Positions 53,425 through 63,944 of a stretch of 64,000 bases of DNA are shown here, one piece after another. Location of the stretch: the NCBI GenBank assembly GCA_037042915.1, contig CM073203.1, positions 1,364,001-1,428,000 of the forward strand, written 5' to 3'. This DNA comes from Auricularia sp. M13. Lineage: Eukaryota > Basidiomycota > Agaricomycetes > Auriculariales > Auriculariaceae. The notes below the pieces were generated by a model, which was not told the origin of the DNA, did not search any database, and saw only the letters and a list, made by a program, of their open reading frames with translations. Position 1 is the stretch's first letter; each line of letters begins with the position of its first letter. Position numbers and translations under genes: made by a program.

Positions 53425-55720
53425 ATGGACGCCAACTACGAAAGCTCGACGCGCACGAACGTGACGCCGCTCCACGAGGGCAACTTCGCGCAGTTCGAGA
53501 ACGAAATGACCGCGTTCCTTGACACCCGCATGCTGAGCCGCTACATCGAGCTGTCGCACAGCGTCGCACCAGCCGTCGACGCCGCCAAGCCCGAGACTCT
53601 CGCCGCGCTCACGCTGTGGGAGGACAAGCACCGCGCCGTCTGCGGCCACCTGTACCGCCACCTCGACGCGTCCATCCAGGGCGAATTCCTCGACGAGTAC
53701 CAGAAGAAAAACGCGTACACCTTCTGGACCGCCCTGACGAAGCGGTTCAGCACCAAACGTCCCGGACAACGCTTCCAGGCGATGGGCGACGAGCTTAACA
53801 TCAAGATGTCGCCGTCTGACACGCTCACGGACCTCTACTCGCGCGTCATGGAGAAGTCGCGCAAGCGCAAGCGCCTTCGCCCGACCGCTTACTCTCTCAA
53901 AGATTTCGACGACGAATTCGACGCTTGTGTCTGGATGCGCGCCCTCCCCGAAGAGTACGGTACGCTCGCTACAGCCATCCACGTCTCAAACGGCGAGAAA
54001 CCGCTCGAAATGTCTACCATCCACGCCGCCGCGCGCGTCGAGGACGACCAGCAGCTCACGCGAGGCAAGCCCGCCGCTGCCGCCATGCGCGCCCGCGCCG
54101 CTGCCGCCGTTCCCAGTGCCGTCGCGCCGCCGCCCTTCGGTCAAAAGCTCTCCCTCGTCGACGCGCTGAAGCGCATGCACAAGGACGCCGGCCTCACACG
54201 CTGCCTGTTCTGCGACTCACCCGACCACTCATCCGAGCTCTGCAAGCACCGCGATGCGATCCTCAAAGCCGGGAAGGAACTTCGTGAATCGTTCAACCGC
54301 TCGCGCCACGAGGGACGCAAGGCCGACGACAAGAAGACAAAGGCCAACGTCGCGGACGCCGAACCGACTGCGTCGTCCAACGCTGCCGTTCGTCATTTCG
54401 TATCAGCTTCCTCCGCCGAACTCGCACACGCCGCTGCATCGTCTAGAGCCTGCGCTGACTGGAACGCTGATACAGGCTGCTCTGTGCATATGACGCCAAA
54501 TCGCAACTGGTTTCGAACGCTATTACCGTACCGCACGCCTATTCGCCTTGCTGACGACACGATAATCTATTCGGAGGGGGTGGGCGCTGTCGAGTTCGTA
54601 CCGCGGGTCAACGGTGCCGAAGGTCCTCCCGTCATCTTCGACGATGTACTCTACGTGCCAGCACTCGGTGTGAATCTATTCTCCGTCTTCCACCTCATGA
54701 CGAATCGCGACTTCGAAATCCACGGCAAGCGTAACCTGCTCAAGTTCGAACGCAACGGCAAGCTTCTATTCACGGCCACAGTCACCAACAGCGTCGGCTA
54801 CCTCGATGGCCGGTCTGTCGTCTACGAGTCTGCAAACAGGGCAACGACGGCCACGCTCAACATGGAGCTCTGGCACCGCCGCTTCGCGCACACCAACGTT
54901 GACGCCATCGCCGGCATGGAGAAGACGCGCGCGGTGAAGGGCTTGAGCATCAAGGGCGCGCGCACCAAGTCTGCGCTCTGCGAGCCTTGCCTCGCTGGCA
55001 AGTTGCATCGTCACGACGTCCCTCGCGGCCCTGCTCGTCGCTCCGACCGTCGACTCGGCATGGTACACGCTGACTTGAAAGGGCCGCTGAAACGTTCGAT
55101 CCAGGGCTTCTTGTACTGGATCATCTTCCTCGACGACCGCTCTCGACTGCGCCGAGCCTACTTCTTCCGGAAGAAGAGCGATGCCTTCGATGCCTTCGTC
55201 GACTACGTTGCCTGGGCCGAACGTCAGACTGGAGAGAAACTTCGACTATTTCACAACGACAAGGGCGGTGAATTCGTCGGGAGGCGGTGGGAAGAGTTCT
55301 GCAAGTCTACCGGCATTGAGATCAAGCACACCGAGCGCGCGGAGCCCTATCAGAATGGCGTCGCCGAGCGCGCTCACCGTGACACGATGGAGGCCGCGAC
55401 GGCGATGCTCGCCGAGGCTGGGCTACCGGCTTCGTTCTGGCCGTACGCTGTCGAGGCATACACTTACATCCACAACAGAACGTGCACCTCAGCGCTCAAC
55501 CCGGGCGAAACACCATTCGAAATCTGGTACGGCCGCAAGCCTGACGTCTCCCACTTCCGCGTGTTCGGCTCGCTCGCGTACACGCTCGTGCCAGCGGACA
55601 AGCGTAATTCGTTCGACTCGCACTACGCCAAAGCGACTTGCCTGGGCTACTCAGACACCAAGCCAGGATGCTGGCGCTTCTACAACACTGAAAAACGCGT
55701 GCATTCGAGTCATCACAGGC
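53425..55720 (+). pseudogene. copia Gag-protease-integrase part of the polyprotein
   Basis: From ATG 53425. Gag-like N-terminus (FAQFENEMTAFLDTRMLSRY, FLDEYQKKNAYTFWTALTKR), zinc knuckle CLFCDSPDHSSELC (CX2CX4HX4C, about residues 260-273), aspartic protease ADTGCSVHMT (about 349), and the pre-integrase HHCC zinc domain (ELWHRRFAHTN ... LCEPCLAGK). The integrase D,D,E lies in VHADLKGP (about 550), FHNDKGGEF (about 611) and NGVAERAHR (about 648). The frame is lost by a small indel near 55690-55715. Copia order (integrase before RT) is clear. Confidence 0.9.
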
Positions 55721-57987
55721 CGTATTCGACGAACACGCCTTCCCGGGCAACTCGCGCTCGCCGCTCGACTTGCTTGCGACGGACCTTCTCCCGTCCGATA
55801 TCCCTGGGGTACTGGACACCGGGCCGGATGACGACGACGACGTGCCGTCCCCGGTCCCTGCCCAACCCAACCATGGCCAGCCGCCTGTGCCGCCGCCGCC
55901 GCCCGTGCCGCCAACGCCGCACGCGCCGCCGCCGCCGCACGCGCCACGACCACCGCAAGCGACCGCGCCCGCAGCGCCGCCAGCGCCTCTCCTTCGTCTG
56001 CCGGAGGTTACAGCAGCTCCCGCGCCAGCCTCGCCAGTTGGTCCCGCGGCGACGAGCGAACGTCGGTCCACGCGCAACACGCGCTATACCGGTTCGCTCG
56101 GTGAGCCTGACCTTCGGCAATCGAAGATGTACCCTACCGCCCGCCGCGCCTACGTCGAGGATGTCGATGATGACGACGACGACGACGTCCGCGTCGCGAT
56201 GCAAGCCCAAGACGTCGCCGACGACGCCCTCTTCGACGACGACGCCGTGCATGCCGCTATGCTAGCCTCGACCACTGCCACGCTCGCCGAACATGATTCA
56301 TTCGCGTACGAAGACGCCCTGGAGTTTGCGTTCGACTCGCGCACTGACCCAGACCGCGATGAACCGCGCACCTACGCAGAAGCTATGCGCCGGCCAATGG
56401 AGCGCGATGCATGGCGAGATGCCGCGCACCGCGAGCTAGAAAATCTGGTGCGCATGAACGTCGTCAAAATGGTTCAACTTCCCGAGGGTGCGCGCGCCAT
56501 TGGCTGCAAATGGGTCTTCAAAGTCAAGCGCGACGAGAACGGTAACGTTGAACGCTACAAAGCTCACCTTGTCGCTTGCGGAGATGCTCAGCGACCCGGT
56601 TTTGATTACGCAGAGACGTTCTCGCCGACGCCGCGCTGGCCTGCTCTCCGCTCCGTCTTCGCCTTGGCCGCACAGGAGGGGCTACTGCTCTGGAGCGTCG
56701 ACATCACCGCTGCGTACCTCAACGGCGTACCTCAACGGCGACCTGGACGAGACGGTGTACATGAAGTTCCCCGAAGGCTTCAAACCGGACGATCCCAACA
56801 CCGTGCTCGCGCTACTCAAGTCGCTATACGGGCTCAAGCAAGCTGGACGCAATTGGCACCTCAAGCTCGACAAGATCCTCATCGACATGGGCTTCGTGAA
56901 GGTCGCCGCCGACAACTCAGTCTGGGTGTACGGCCGTGGCGATGAGCAGGTCATCGTTCCCGTCTTTGTCGACGACATGACCCTCGCAGCAAAGTCGCGC
57001 GAGCGCATCCAAGCCACGATTGTCGAGCTCGCCAAACACCTCGAACTTCGCGACCTCGGCCCTACCAAGTGGCTGCTTGGCGTCGAGGTTAAACGTGATG
57101 GGGACCGCGGTGCCGTCGGGCTCTGCCAACGCCAGTACCTGACCGACGTCCTCGCCCGCTTCGAACTCGCCGCCGCCGCGCCCGTCCAGACGCCCATGGA
57201 CTCGAACACGCACTACACGACCGAGATGTCGCCAAAAACCGACGACAAGCGCGCCGGTATGTCCAACGTCCCGTATCTGAACCTACTCGGAGCCATCGCC
57301 TACGCCGCCGTCGCCACTCGCCCGGATCTGTTGTACGCCGTCGGCGTGCTCGCTCGCTTCCAGTCCAACCCAGGTCGCGCTCACTGGACGGCGCTGAAGC
57401 ACCTCGCGCGCTACGTTGCCGGTACGCTCAACTACATGCTCATATATGCGCCCACGCCGTCGCCCCGGCTGTACGACACGTTCTCTGACGCGGACCACGG
57501 CGGCAACGTCGACAACGGACGCTCGACCACCGGCATGGTTGTCAAGATGGGCAGCGGCGCTGTGTCCTGGTCCAGCAAGCTGCAAAGCATCGTCGCGCTG
57601 TCCACTACCGAGGCCGAGTACGTCGCCGCATGCACCGCCGGCCAAGAACTCGTCTGGATGCGCAAGTTCCTCGAGCCGCTTGGGTACCAATTCGACTCGC
57701 CGCCCCGCCTGTCTATCGACAACCAGTCCGCGGTACAGGTCGCGCAGAACCCGCAACATCATGGCCGTATGAAGCACCTCGACCTGCGCTATCACTGGCT
57801 TCGCGAGATGGTCGAGCGTGGCGCCATGGAGATCGCGCACATTTCAACGGACTGTATGCCTGCCGACATTCTCACGAAGGCCTTGCCTCGCCAAAAACTC
57901 GACGCTGCTCGCAAGATGCTCGGTCTCGGCCGCTCTTTCTCGGACTTCGTGCCTCATCGATCTTTATTCTCTACTTTATCGGGATAA
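55721..57987 (+). pseudogene. copia RT-RNase H part of the polyprotein
   Basis: After the first frame change, a Pro-rich linker and an Asp-rich stretch lead into RT: IGCKWVFKVKRDENGNVERY, ACGDAQRPGFDYAETFSP, LLWSVDITAAYLNG. Here a 13-bp direct duplication (GTACCTCAACGGC twice, about 56716-56741) shifts the frame. The remainder is open to 57987, with YMKFPEGFKPDD, SLYGLKQAGRNWH, the catalytic FVDDMTLAAKS, and RNase H motifs FSDADHGGNV, LSTTEAEYVA, KHLDLRYHWLRE and ADILTKALPRQK. The element is inactive as it stands, but only two indels separate it from an open frame. Confidence 0.9.
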
Positions 57988-58031
57988 CCAGTATGTCTTT
58001 ATTACTCCCCATGTGCCTCGTTAGGGGGGTG

Positions 58032-58222
58032 TGTTGGTGATACCGTACTGTTGTAACGAGCCATATGACCGGCGCGGGTGCAAAGCGGAGCCTTACTCCT
58101 TCGCTTCCTTCGCACTCGCGCCAGGTACGCGTCGTCTGTATTCTATTATACTCTCGTATTAATATTACTCCTTCGCTTCCTTCGCACTTGCGCCAGTTCC
58201 CTAACCTGCGCCTCGTCGCATA
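58032..58222 (+). repeat. copia 3' LTR
   Basis: 191 bp. It differs from the 5' LTR at a few sites (GTAACGAG versus GTAACAAG, CGTCGTCTG versus CGTAGTCTG, CACTTGCGCC versus CACTCGCGCC). Confidence 0.85.
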
Positions 58223-58268
58223 CCGAGGCCGGGTTGGCAGACGCAGAGCGAGCAGGCACCGATGGATC

Positions 58269-58930
58269 TCAAATGTAGATGGCCGAGACCATCGAGCCGC
58301 GAAGTCGACGAGAGGTGTCGAAGGCTGCGGCGCCGATGATCTTGATGTCGACGCGAGCAGCGGCCGCGCGAAGGGCGGTTTCGTCCATCGGCGGTTCGGG
58401 AGGCAGAGTACGTGGCGTGGGAGGTGACAACGGAGTCGGAGGATCCGAGTCGAGCGAGAACCCAGGGACGAAACCCGAGGGATCCGAGGGCGAGACACGA
58501 GTGGGGAAAGAGATGCGGTGATGGAACCAGTCAATCCTAGGATTGAAGCGGGCCAACCAGCGGTATCCCAGCACTGCAGAGCAAGTCGGATCTAGAGTGG
58601 TGAGGAGGAAGTTGATGATCATCGAAGTTCCGCAAGGAAAGCGGACGGGAAGCGACACGTATTTGGAGATAACACCGCGGTAGGAGCCGTCGAAGAGCCG
58701 AAGGCGGAGCGGTTGATCGAGAGACTTTTGAGGGAGTCGAAGACTCTCAGCGAACTGAGTATCGAGGAACTGATCTTCGGAGCCGGAGTCGACGAGTGTG
58801 CGAAAGGATGGGACAGCGTCGGAGGAGAGGACGACGATGAGAGCGTCTTGATCGGTGAGCGCGGCAGCGTTCAACCGAGTGTAAGGCATCTTGGGCAAGG
58901 CATCTTGGGCTTGACGCAGTTGGCCCTAGA
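58269..58930 (-). pseudogene. gypsy A protease segment of pol
   Basis: The retropepsin active site is in RTLVDSGSEDQFLDTQFA, followed by LLTTLDPTCSAVLGYRWL and NPRIDWFHHRISFP, the usual order upstream of RT in Tf1/sushi-like elements. A TGA at 58272 (possibly CGA to TGA) ends the frame; the coding sense continues to the copia insertion at 58222 and beyond it at 53003. Confidence 0.8.
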
Positions 58931-58959
58931 TGCCCATGGGGAACTGCCCGTTAGTTTTT

Positions 58960-59274
58960 CGCTTCCGCCGGGGCAGAAGCGGCGGCGCCCGAGGGAGCGG
59001 GAGCTGGCGTCGAGGAAGTCGCGGGTTGAGCCTTAGCGGCGCGACCCTTCGACTCGCGATTGTGAGCGGCCTTGCGGCACTCGGACGCGGTGTGGCCGGC
59101 ATGGCCACAGTAGAGGCAGAGGTTGTTGTCGAGGCGACGGCGTCGTTCGGTGTCGTTGAGCTTGCCGTTCGAGTTGAGGTTCTTCGCGACGTCGTCCTTT
59201 TACTTGGTCGTGGTCTTCGAAGACGAGCGGGCCGAGGTCGAGGACTGACCCCTCGAGTTCGAGTGGTTGTTCGA

Positions 59275-59305
<31 letters not shown>

Positions 59306-60623
59306 GAGCGCGCGTTGGACTTGGTGTTCGATCGGGAGCCCGATTGAGGCGTCGCGGTCAAGGTGGTCTTCTGCGCTTTGCGGGGTTCGTTCGCGTGCTC
59401 GAGAGCTTGCTCGTCCTTATCGATCCAGTAGTTGGCGTCGATGCTAAGAGCGAGCGCAGCGAGTGGCGTCAGAGAAGCCGGGCGTTGAGCTACCTGAGCA
59501 GCGAAGACAGATTTGATGCGGCGAGGAAGTCCGCGATAGAATTGCGAGGCGAGTGCAGCGTCGTCCCAGCCGAGCAGTTTGGCGTATTCGTCGAACTGGA
59601 GCTTGTAGCGGGCGACCTTGCCGTTGTCGGCCATTTGCAGTTGTCGAATCTTGACTTCGGCGCGTTCGCGTTCGTTCGTGACGCCGAAGGTGATCGTGAG
59701 TTCGTTCTTGAATTCGTTCCAATCTTCGAGGAACTCGTAGCCGGGAGGCGGATTCGGGACGAGAGGAACGTAGCCGCCCCACCATTCCTTCGCCCGACCC
59801 GAGAGATAGGTCGCGGTGAAGAGAATCTTCTCGCGGGACGTCTGGTACTTCCGAGGGTTGGCGAGGAAGTAGGTTTCGCAGTCGATGAGGAATCCGCGAA
59901 GTTTGTTGGCGTTTTCGCCGTCGAATTAGTCGGGTTTGGCGGCGTCGATGCGAGAGCCGCTGTCGCTGTCGACAAAGTAGACACGAGGGACGTTGTCGTG
60001 TTGATCGTGGAATTGTCGTTCGCGATCGACGTCCGAGTCGTAGCCGTCCGACGGAGGGTCAAAGGGAGGTCCCGGGGGACCAGGAGGATCGTTACCGCCA
60101 CCACCGCCCCCACCGCCGCCACCTCCGGAGGAGGGTTCGGAGGGTGCGAGCCGTGCGAGTGGTGCGAGTGGTGCGAGTGGTGCGACGAGGGCGAGGGAGC
60201 ACCTCGATGACCACCACCGCCACCGCCGCCACCACCGCCTCCGCCTCCACCGCCGCCACCTCCGCCGCCTCCTCCGCCACCCCCGCCGCCACGCCGAGGC
60301 GTGTTAGGGGTGCCGGATGGGAAGAAGCTGCGGAACGACGAGGAGTGTTGCGAAAGACGAGGAGTCGAGCGAGAGCCGGTGTACGGGACAAGCGCGAGAG
60401 GGTGTCGAGAGCCGAGCGAGTGAGTCGAGGGATGCGAAGGCGATCGCGTCGTGTGACTTGAGGGAGGGTAGGAACCGCTCGGGTCCGCGCGTAGTGTGGA
60501 CTGGGCCGGCGAGAAACGCGAGGTGTGAAGCGAGCCGGAGAGAGTGTGTTGCGAGAGGATTTCGTCATCATCGTTCGGCAGTTGCGAGTGCCGAGATGAT
60601 CCGAAGCGGCTAGTGCCCGACAT
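58960..60623 (-). pseudogene. gag: gypsy A Gag, decayed
   Basis: It starts at MSGTSRFGSS (60623). A Ser/Pro-rich stretch and a long poly-Gly tract (60205-60293) come first, then a frame change near 60110. The Retrotrans_gag-like core is recognisable (RGFLIDCETYFLANPRKY, YLSGRAKEWWGGY, ASQFYRGLPRRIK). The C-terminal zinc knuckle CLYCGHAGHTASEC is near 59110. In-frame TAA codons at about 59926 and 59199 break it. Family role: particle assembly and RNA packaging. Confidence 0.8.
60205..60293 (-). repeat. GGN trinucleotide tract encoding poly-Gly
   Basis: Continuous CCN codons on the plus strand (Gly on the minus strand) with only short interruptions, inside gypsy A gag. Its slippage-prone composition may explain the nearby frame change. 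Confidence 0.8.
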
Positions 60624-60809
60624 CGACTGATGGCGAAGGCGTAGCCGGCTGAGGAGGTTGTTGGTCGCGAAGACGAGCCTGACGACGAGCTTCGCGAAGG
60701 ATAGCGTCGGGGGAGTCGAGTAGAGGATGAGGTTCTTCCTGGCTTCTTCTGAGATTCTGTCGAGTCCAAAAGGCCATACAACTCGAGCGGAGCTCGAGTT
60801 ACGAAATAC

Positions 60810-61534
60810 TGTTAAGCCTGCTGTGCCTTGGGGTTTTGGTTGCAAGGATAGTCGAACGTCCGGGCGCAGAGAACACTCGAACGAACAACTAGAGCCTTCG
60901 GTGCGTTATTGAGCACACCGGCTATGTCGAATAGCACGACCGAAGGGACCACAAGCAACAGAGGACTCAGACGAGTAAGTCGGGCGAGGGAAGAACCCAG
61001 AGGCAAAGTCGAGAGAGAGAGAGATAGAGTGTGCGAGGGGCACGACTATGTCGATTTCGTAACTGGGGAGCTAGATACAAAGTCGAGGGTCTTTTATACC
61101 TGGGGAGGTGATCCGATGTAATCGGAGTGTATCCTAGAGACGAAGGAGAGGGGCCTCAGATCAATAGAGATCTTCGTCATCGGCCGATAGGATGAGTAAG
61201 AGCGGGTGGGTAAGGTATCGGGGGATCGGACGAATGACGAGAGGCGAATGACTAAGACGAGTGGAGCGAACCGGATATGAACACTATCAATACAGTAGGG
61301 ACAAGGCGAGTTAGGTGGATGTATGCGAGTAAGGAGAGAAGCTAGAGATGAGAGGGAGAGGTCTAGAGGTAGAGGACGATGAGGAGAACATATCCCGAGC
61401 ATATGAACACGGGGAGAGATAAGCCGGGTATTCGGGAGCTTGACCGAGTTGACCGAGTTGGCCGAGTGACGTAGAATGACGCCGAGTGATGCCGAGAGCA
61501 CGTGGGGTCCGCGGACCGGGGCACGGGCGTAACA
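60810..61534 (-). repeat. gypsy A 5' LTR
   Basis: 725 bp; in element orientation it begins TGTTACGCCC and ends GGCTTAACA. TATA box at about 61090-61097. A TGG-type primer site is not obvious next to it; Tf1-like self-priming is possible but not shown. Confidence 0.9.
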
Positions 61535-61620
61535 ACGGTACACTACATGAATACCCTCAAGGAACCTCATTTGCAGACTGCTTCATGGCTCAGAGCCACA
61601 ACAACTGTGAAACACTAGAT

Positions 61621-61999
61621 GAGACTTCAATTCAACAACTGTAGGATGGCAAAACACCCTGGGATTATCCTGGTGAACCCAGAGTTAGCAGTTTTGGATA
61701 TACAGAAGCAAATGTGTGGGAATTTATCACCGAATCAGGCAGGAGGAAGTGAGGGAGGCCCACTGGAGGGCGGTTTCTAATCCACTGTGCTTGCAATGTC
61801 TAATGAAGGTCAACCCTTTGAGTCTAATGCAATCTCTGATTGATCACATTGATATGCATTACAAACTCTCTAATCTACTATGCTCAAAAATATGTGTTAG
61901 CCCTCGACAGTATTGCAGTTTCTTGTTTATTATGCTACACTTGGGTTTGACACAAGCTTGATTAAATCACTGATTTCAAAAAAGATTATCCATCAAGTA
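61621..61999. other. right-arm spacer of the large transposon
   Basis: AT-rich. A short open frame (61716-61961) shows no family. Weak inverse similarity to 24430-24500 (CTTGATGGATAA) continues the terminal repeat to about 61985. Confidence 0.35.
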
Positions 62000-62029
62000 T
62001 AATACGATACACTAGCAACCTCATTTTCT

Positions 62030-62257
62030 GACTTGCGCACACATAGTTGTGACTTGCGCACACATACTTCTGACCTGCGCACGCACACCCATGACCTGCG
62101 CACGCATGAGGAAAAGCGTGTGTTCAGAGTTTTGGACCCTGCGCACGCAAGTGAAAACCATGCGCACGCATTTTGAAAACTGCGCACGCAAGTTGTGTGC
62201 ACGCAAAATTCTGCGCACGTGTGCGCACGCACCCTGGGCACGTTTTTCTAGGGGTCC
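62030..62257 (-). repeat. terminal CGTGCGCA array, right
   Basis: Inverted counterpart of 24194-24430, as TGCGCACGC/TGCGCACAC units ending in CACGTTTTTCTAGGGGTCC at 62257. Confidence 0.8.
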
Positions 62258-62393
62258 ATTCCGCTCCATCGCAGTCGGATTAGGCAGCCAACCTACTCAG
62301 ACTACATACACCCATTGCAGACACCTCTCACTCCCCCAGACCAGTGTGTAGCACTTACCTGCCCATCACAGTGGTGACCACCGCAGGGAGTGG
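62258..62393 (+). other. LTR end plus primer-binding-site remnant
   Basis: The sequence ...CTGCCCATCACA is followed by G and TGGTGACCACCGCAGGGA (62376-62393), the same 18 bases as the primer site of the non-autonomous LTR element at 48892-48909. It is probably the 3' end of an old LTR and its PBS, cut off on the left by the large transposon. Confidence 0.5.
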
Positions 62394-62629
62394 GAATCTG
62401 CATTTTTAGGGTCACTACAGTTCCATTCTGGCCCGAGGAGGATCCGCTGCACAGCCGTCTTCCCATCCAACTGCGCCAAGTGCGTCTCAGCGAGGCAGAT
62501 CCACCTCTCAGCCTTCTTCAAGCGCGCATCGAGCCTTACCAAATCGCGGGGAATCGACAGCGCATCGCCTCGACCCAGGACCACCGCATTCGGGCACCAG
62601 GAACTTCGTTCACGCCCCATCGCCAACAC
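62366..62629 (-). other. possible coding remnant on minus strand
   Basis: An 87-codon open frame with a protein-like composition (LDARLKKAERWICLAETHLA, TAVQRILLGPEWNCSD). No family was recognised. It overlaps the PBS remnant on the opposite strand, so it may equally be chance or leader sequence of the lost retroelement. Confidence 0.25.
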
Positions 62630-62716
62630 TCAACCTCAGACGACTGAGACAAGTGCTCGGAGAGCTTCCCGAGAGCGCTGCAAATCGCCCGATTCTCACG
62701 AGAGGTCGTCGGCTAG

Positions 62717-63005
62717 GGACCCCTAGAAAACCGTGCGCAGGGTCCGTGCGCATCCGTGCGCAAGAATATCCGTGCGCAGAACTTCCGTGCGCAGGGTTAG
62801 AACTTTCGTGCGCATGAGTTTAACTTTCGTGCGCAGGGTCCAAATGTCCGTGCGCACTTTTCAAAATCCGTGCGCAGGGTCCTGGTCATCCGTGCGCATG
62901 AAATGTGCTTTCGTGTGCAATTTTCACAATCCGTGCGCAGGCTCCTGATATCCGTGCGCAGTTTTCACAATCCGTGCGCAAAGTACAAAATCCGTGCGCA
63001 GTGTG
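62717..63005 (+). repeat. terminal CCGTGCGCA array of the second element
   Basis: About 16 units of (C/T)CGTGCGCA in direct orientation, 10 to 27 bp apart, separated by short variable AT-rich spacers. Confidence 0.85.
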
Positions 63006-63944
63006 AAAAACATCAAAAATCTTTTGAAGATGTATATCATAGATGTATTTATGGCACTGTGTGCATTGATAGAGGTGCACATCTCTAGTGTCAACTATTT
63101 TAGATAAACTACTGTGCTACATGATTTGTTCGAAATTTCACTTCCACGTTAGTACAGGATCAGAAATATTCAGCCAGCATGTTGGTTTGTGTTCTAAGCT
63201 GATTTCCTGAAGAGGCTCTAAGTAGGTACTCATAACTCAAAAGATGTTACCCTCATACAGTTATGTTATGTTAGGTTAGATTAAGCTTGCTAAGGTCAGA
63301 ACTTATGTTATTTTGGTTCATGAATTCAGGAGTAATATCCTTTGCAGCCTGAGTAACCATGATTCACTCATCTACTAATAGATTCTAAGCCCTGATCCCA
63401 GTTTGGTCAAAAAATCTCAAATGAATTGTCTGGGTCAAGGAGAGACGAGACACGTGTTTTGGGCCGTGGAGTGGACCTGGAACAAGCCAAAGTTTGTTGT
63501 GTCTGCTCCACCACCTCTGTACCACAGAGGTGCTCACTTTCCTGCATCACACCACCATCCCGTCCCTTCAGATCTTCTTGTTGATTAGATGGGTTCCAAC
63601 CTCATCCTCACCATGCCATCTCACAGAGGGACTTGCACGCCCACACCATATTATACTCAAGTTGCTAGGATGTATTTTCTGTAGTTTGGACTAGTGGTTA
63701 ACATGTACATGTTCTTAATGGATTCGAAACACCCTCAGTTCAAATCCAGTCATAGACATCCATTTTGTGGCACTCTACCTGTGTTTACTACATTCTGTAG
63801 TGTATTAACAAACTGCACTTGAGCAGTCAATTGCAACAAGACTTATGGAAATTGTTGGTGTTTGTTAATGAACTTCAATGAGTTCAATCAAGTCGCCTAA
63901 ATGTGCCAAAGTGAAAAAAATAATGCAGTTGTGCTTTATACAGA
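63006..63944. other. AT-rich interior between arrays of the second element
   Basis: No gene recognised; open frames are under 70 codons. It contains a tRNA-like stretch (see 63681-63757). Confidence 0.35.
63681..63757 (+). other. tRNA-like sequence (possible SINE head)
   Basis: A-box-like TGGACTAGTGG at 63687-63697 and B-box-like AGTTCAAATCC at 63737-63747, at tRNA spacing. A cloverleaf is not convincing. Confidence 0.35.

Larger units (their letters stand above)
52999..58227 (+). mobile_element. 5.2-kb Ty1/copia retrotransposon inserted in gypsy A
   Basis: 191-bp LTRs at 53004-53194 and 58032-58222 begin TGTTGGTG and end GCATA. The target duplication CCGAG is at 52999-53003 and 58223-58227. 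The primer site GGTTATGAGCCC (53195-53206) is complementary to the anticodon arm of initiator tRNA-Met (half-tRNA priming, known in copia elements). A polypurine tract TAGGGGGGTG abuts the 3' LTR. The gag-pol frame is broken twice. Confidence 0.95.
44793..61534 (-). mobile_element. 16.7-kb Ty3/gypsy complex A with nested copia and non-autonomous LTR element
   Basis: LTRs at 60810-61534 (725 bp, 5') and 44793-45499 (707 bp, 3') are flanked by the target duplication ACGGT (44788-44792, 61535-61539). The minus strand carries decayed gag and pol. A Ty1/copia element (53004-58222) splits pol after the protease. An antisense gene and a non-autonomous LTR element occupy the pol-LTR interval. The LTRs differ by an 18-bp deletion and at least four substitutions, so A is older than B. 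Confidence 0.95.
44520..61620. mobile_element. fourth palindromic MITE copy, split by gypsy complex A
   Basis: 44520-44792 matches the left arm of the 863-bp MITEs (AGTGGAGGACATGG..., ...TTGGTAGATGAG), more diverged than copies 1-3. 61535-61620 continues it (GGTACACTACATGAAT..., ...CTTCATGGCTCAGAG). The right half is missing. It is the target of the gypsy-A insertion. Confidence 0.8.
24194..62257. mobile_element. 38-kb interval with inverted termini: probable large DNA transposon loaded with nested retroelements
   Basis: GGACCCCTAGAAAAACGTGC at 24194 is inverted at 62257. The first ~250 bp of each end (24194-24450, 62000-62257) are inverted copies rich in CGTGCGCA. A second inverted pair, about 600 bp, lies at 25415-26033 and 43095-43705. 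Removing the two gypsy complexes leaves roughly 9.3 kb. The core holds a Ulp1 protease gene and a Gln-rich protein gene. No TSD beyond AT is evident, and no catalytic transposase was recognised. Alternative: two inverted copies of a ~1.8-kb element flanking host genes. A related left end starts at 62717 with the same two-tier arrays, which favours one large family. Confidence 0.6.

Noticed and set aside
59490-60845. A single 451-codon Gag reading
   Set aside because: Only the first part is in the Gag frame; after the poly-Gly tract the conserved capsid and zinc-knuckle motifs are in another frame.
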